NCBI GenBank assembly: GCA_032622095.1
Contig: CP136065.1
Span: 62,043,094-62,107,093, forward strand
Direction: 5' to 3'
Length of the DNA: 64,000 nt
DNA from: Siphonodentalium dalli
Lineage: Eukaryota > Mollusca > Scaphopoda > Gadilida > Siphonodentaliidae
Below, piece after piece: positions 61,424 through 64,000 of this stretch. Numbering within the stretch: the stretch's first letter is position 1; each line of letters opens with the position of its first letter. The notes under the pieces are model-generated. The model made no database searches and was not told the origin of the DNA. It saw only the letters and a program-made list of their open reading frames with translations. Position numbers and translations under genes: made by a program.

Positions 61424-61903
61424 GGCCGTACAAATATTCTGAAAGGTGAATTTGATAACGAGGATACGATATCAAAAGGTATCAATGATTGTTACCCGAT
61501 TAATTCACTGTTTAGATGTAGAAATATTCAGCTATATTTGTACGCTGTTGATCGAAAAGATGTTATGCCGGAATCGGAGCCGGAACGAAGTATACCGTTT
61601 GTCGGTAAACTGTTGAGTAAGAACACTCATTCAGTTGACTTGTATTGGTTGTCTGGCCTGAGGGATGTATATGTTGACCCCTCCCCATGCGTGTCACACT
61701 ACCCACACCTCCGAATTGCGTGCGTCCTCGCATGCGGACCACTCGGTTTTACGGCTACCACATTTTACCAACAAGGTAAACCGCCCTCTCACAGAATATC
61801 TGTCAACTATCAGCCCTCAGGCTATGTGCGATTCGTTGCTCTCCATGTCCCCATCCTGGACTTTATGAGTATCACATGCTGGTGGGAGCCATGCTCCACT
61901 TAA
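61424..61903 (+). CDS. Unrecognised open frame, possible exon
   Basis: The frame is open for 160 codons from an acceptor-like ...ttttaatcattaag at 61423 to a stop at 61901-61903. It reads RTNILKGEFDNEDTISKGIN, then CYPINSLFRCRNIQLYLYAV, ERSIPFVGKLLSKN and HSVDLYWLSGLRDVYVDPSP. The first 90 residues have a protein-like composition; the last part (VSHYPHLRIACVLACGPLGF...) looks less so. No motif or family recognised, and no start codon at the 5' edge. It could be an exon, a mobile-element relic or chance. Confidence 0.25.
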   Translation, partial: GRTNILKGEFDNEDTISKGINDCYPINSLFRCRNIQLYLYAVDRKDVMPESEPERSIPFVGKLLSKNTHSVDLYWLSGLRDVYVDPSPCVSHYPHLRIACVLACGPLGFTATTFYQQGKPPSHRISVNYQPSGYVRFVALHVPILDFMSITCWWEPCST

Positions 61904-62779
61904 TACCAACAGCATATCTCTGCCAGATTCGCCTTTGCGAGGACATAAGTCCTTTATGCCACACACCCTGCCAACAACTTGGGCATATCTTTGATGCTCC
62001 GAGTTTTGACAATTTTATCAATGAGACTGTCAACAAGCTCGTCTTCACATTCTGATTAAGTGAGAGGAAAGTTGTGGTGTTACACCACAGACTCATAGTC
62101 ATGAGACTGCTGTTTGAAGTAGTTTTGATTTTCAGATGTGAATTATTCAGTTTTTTTTTTTTTTTTATTGTTGTGGAAACCAAAGTTTTGTGAGTATCAG
62201 GTTCGGTTTGCAGGTTTTAGTACACCAAAGACCGGCCACAGGGGCCTACTCTTCTACGATAAATCTTGGTCGTTCTTTAACGTGCCAAGGGTGTGAATTT
62301 CCCTTGACACGGCACAGCCATTAACGAGGGCTCGCCCATCCCTCGACATCTAGTCAAGACCCAACTCCTGCAAGTTGGATCCAGGGGTCGTGTTCGAAAA
62401 TTAATTCTCAGGCCATCTGGGACTCGATGCTCCCCCAGATGGCCACCACTTCCCTTTACATTTTTCTTTTATAGACAGTTGCAACAACAATTCTTTACAT
62501 TAATTACATTTTATTTTTAAGTTGTAACAACAATTCTATACAAGGTTTAATTTTCATTTTTATCCCCACTTGTGATTTTGGCAGATAAGATTCTGCAAGA
62601 ATTGCACAATCTAGGGAATAATTAACAACAATTTTTTTTTTTTTTTTTTTTTTAAATGAACAAGTTACAAGGTTTCAAAGTTTCAACATGGAATATAACA
62701 GTTTATGGAACATCTCAGGCAGGAAGGAATCCTGAAGGTATGTGAAGGCATCTCATCTCCATCTTCAGCTCAGTTTAGT
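61904..62779. other. Non-coding; T-tracts and a GC-richer block
   Basis: Two long T-tracts lie at about 62153-62167 and 62632-62653. Between them 62215-62460 includes CTTCTACGATAAATCTTGGT, GTTCTTTAACGTGCCAAGGG and GGCCATCTGGGACTCG, a block resembling UTR-type repeats that recur in marine invertebrate genomes. Downstream of the minus-strand gene, the 62.63-kb T-tract reads as an A-tract about 130 bases past its stop. Confidence 0.35.
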
Positions 62780-63598
62780 TTAACTTTCTTCTTCCTCGCG
62801 TTCTACGTCTTTCACTCGTTTTGTCCCAACCTTATAGCGTGTTACCCGTTCGAACATGTAGGTATGTTTCTTTGGAGTAACATCTCTCCTTCTGAAGTTA
62901 TGGGCCAGAAATGCATTGCTTGCATTTGTGGCATAATCCGGTCGAGGAATCGGTATGGTGACTATGCTTTTTGGTTGGGAGTCAACCTTCTTTATAGGGT
63001 TGGACACAGGCTTCGGTGTGGTTACAACCCGTTTTGTTGGTGAATGTTTCGGTGAGGATTTCCTTTTCCATGAGCTATCTTCTGGGTCGCTCTCACTGTC
63101 AGAGACTGATAGGCCGAGACTGTTATCCGAGTCTTGACTGTTCCTGACTGGTGTTTTCTTTGGACTGAAGTTTAGTGTTATCTTTACTGGACTGCGACCA
63201 ATTTTTGAGCTGCTACTTATGTCCGATTTTTTTGGACTATAAGGTTTTGTTGCCGATTTCTTTGGGCTGTAATGTTTTGTTGCCGATTTCTTTGGGCTGT
63301 AATGTTTTGTTGCCGATTTCTTTGGGCTGTAATGTTTTGTTGCCGATTTCTTCGGGCTTAGCTTCCGTTGTTTGGCAGAAGTTGGTGCAGTTGTTTTTGT
63401 CTCTGCTCGACCCCGACAAAATAACTTCTGGTGCCGTGCCAGATTGTACCCTCTGTCCGACTTGTATTTGCAATCTGAGCATTCGTACAGTTGTTGGCCG
63501 CATTTCACAATGTGCTCAGCCCATCCCTTTGTCGAATTCTGCCATTCGTTACAGTATGCGCATTTTTTCCGGTCTAAGAGGTCCATCTTTCAAAGTTT
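62780..63598 (-). CDS. Two-finger C2H2-like protein with Lys/Ser-rich repeat tail (exon with start and stop)
   Basis: A 268-codon minus-strand ORF starts at ATG 63586. The first finger-like motif is KCAYCNEWQNSTKGWAEHIV with a closing KC (C-x2-C...H-x3-C); the second is YECSDCKYKSDRGYNLARHQ with a closing C. A ten-residue unit, KKSATKHYSP, is repeated four times with a fifth variant (DNA repeat about 63238-63360), followed by an SPKK/SPTK-rich basic tail and an acidic end EREEEES. A good minus-strand acceptor (ctttgtctttgcag) lies 12 bases before the ATG, so at least one 5' non-coding exon is likely beyond the window. The family is not recognised. SPKK motifs suggest DNA or chromatin binding, which is inference only. 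An element-encoded gene is also possible. Confidence 0.6.
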
Positions 63599-64000
63599 CT
63601 GCAAAGACAAAGATGAATAGAGTTAGACCATATAGCTCAGTGATTATTTTATTTATATATTTCCGGCTTTGTATTTGATTTGGCTGGAAAAAAAAAATGG
63701 TTTTGTTTTTTATTTTACTTTGTATATTTGTTCTGCTGAAAAGTAATGTTTGCTAGTGCATTTTATAATCGTCCATCCATGCAGGTGGACGACGTTTTCT
63801 GGAGGCCGTAACTTCTGTTTCTGGCATCATGGGTTGCTTTTCAGCAGCCAGAGTTATGTTCTTATTAAGGTTTGCATTCAAACATGTATCAGGCTCAATC
63901 AATGGCTCACCAAGGAGAGTTTGGTCATTTGATTTCTTTATTCTGTCAATATGAACAACTTGTGTGGAGCCTTGGTGTCCACAGTTGACTTCATAAGTGA
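63599..64000 (-). other. Probable intron of the minus-strand C2H2-like gene
   Basis: The acceptor-like ctttgtctttgcag ends here on the minus strand. The rest is AT-rich with no recognised exon before the window edge. Confidence 0.35.

Noticed and set aside
62674-63600. 12-bp direct repeat TTTCAAAGTTTC flanking the C2H2-like ORF as a retrocopy target duplication
   Set aside because: The A-tract lies outside the repeat rather than just inside it, and a splice acceptor precedes the ATG, so a retrocopy is not supported.

Overview
The window is animal nuclear DNA. It is AT-rich, has GT-AG introns with weak pyrimidine tracts, and most of it is mobile-element debris and minisatellites. Best guess is a mollusc, probably a bivalve. 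The guess rests on the dense TTAA and TA foldback MITEs, the Helitron-like termini, and a repeat of the 'GGGGCATAACTC...GGCGGACGGAAC' type that I associate with bivalve genomes. That is inference from repeat style; no diagnostic locus fixes the species.

One large gene fills 7.7-49.8 kb on the + strand. It is an orthologue of ANKFN1 (the Drosophila wide awake/banderuola family). I reconstructed 19 coding exons (7742-49807) whose splice phases all join, giving 1036 visible codons plus a stop. In order they encode a Ser/Arg-rich N-terminal part, ankyrin-type repeats (exons 5-6), a fibronectin type III domain (exons 8-10), a long conserved central region, and a C-terminal Ras-association-like domain in the last exon. 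The first visible exon starts in mid-codon, so the 5' end is missing or unrecognised. Exons 4 and 5 are separated by a 14-kb intron.

Upstream (1-7.7 kb) lie a TTAA element, a Helitron-like element with a paralogous empty site next to it, a hAT-like relic with a BED-finger fragment, and a PIF/Harbinger-like element carrying a 48-bp satellite. The introns hold several families. T1-T4 are four piggyBac-like TTAA MITE families with CCCTTT... ends; T1-T3 share one palindromic module. TA1 is a near-perfect palindrome MITE with TA targets. H1 is a foldback element with 8-bp target duplications. There are also a 5'-truncated LINE, a Harbinger-like insertion inside a 35-bp minisatellite, and a 3.3-kb satellite whose monomer is the end of a T4 element.

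Downstream (50-64 kb) come the ANKFN1 3' flank with more repeats, a LINE 3' tail, large inverted repeats at 57 and 59.5 kb, a 74-bp palindrome-bearing minisatellite at 60.3 kb, and near the right edge a minus-strand exon for a two-finger C2H2-like protein with a 10-residue tandem repeat. I saw no rRNA, tRNA or CRISPR array. Exon calls were made by reading splice sites, frames and conserved protein motifs by eye; repeat families were matched by eye between copies in the window.
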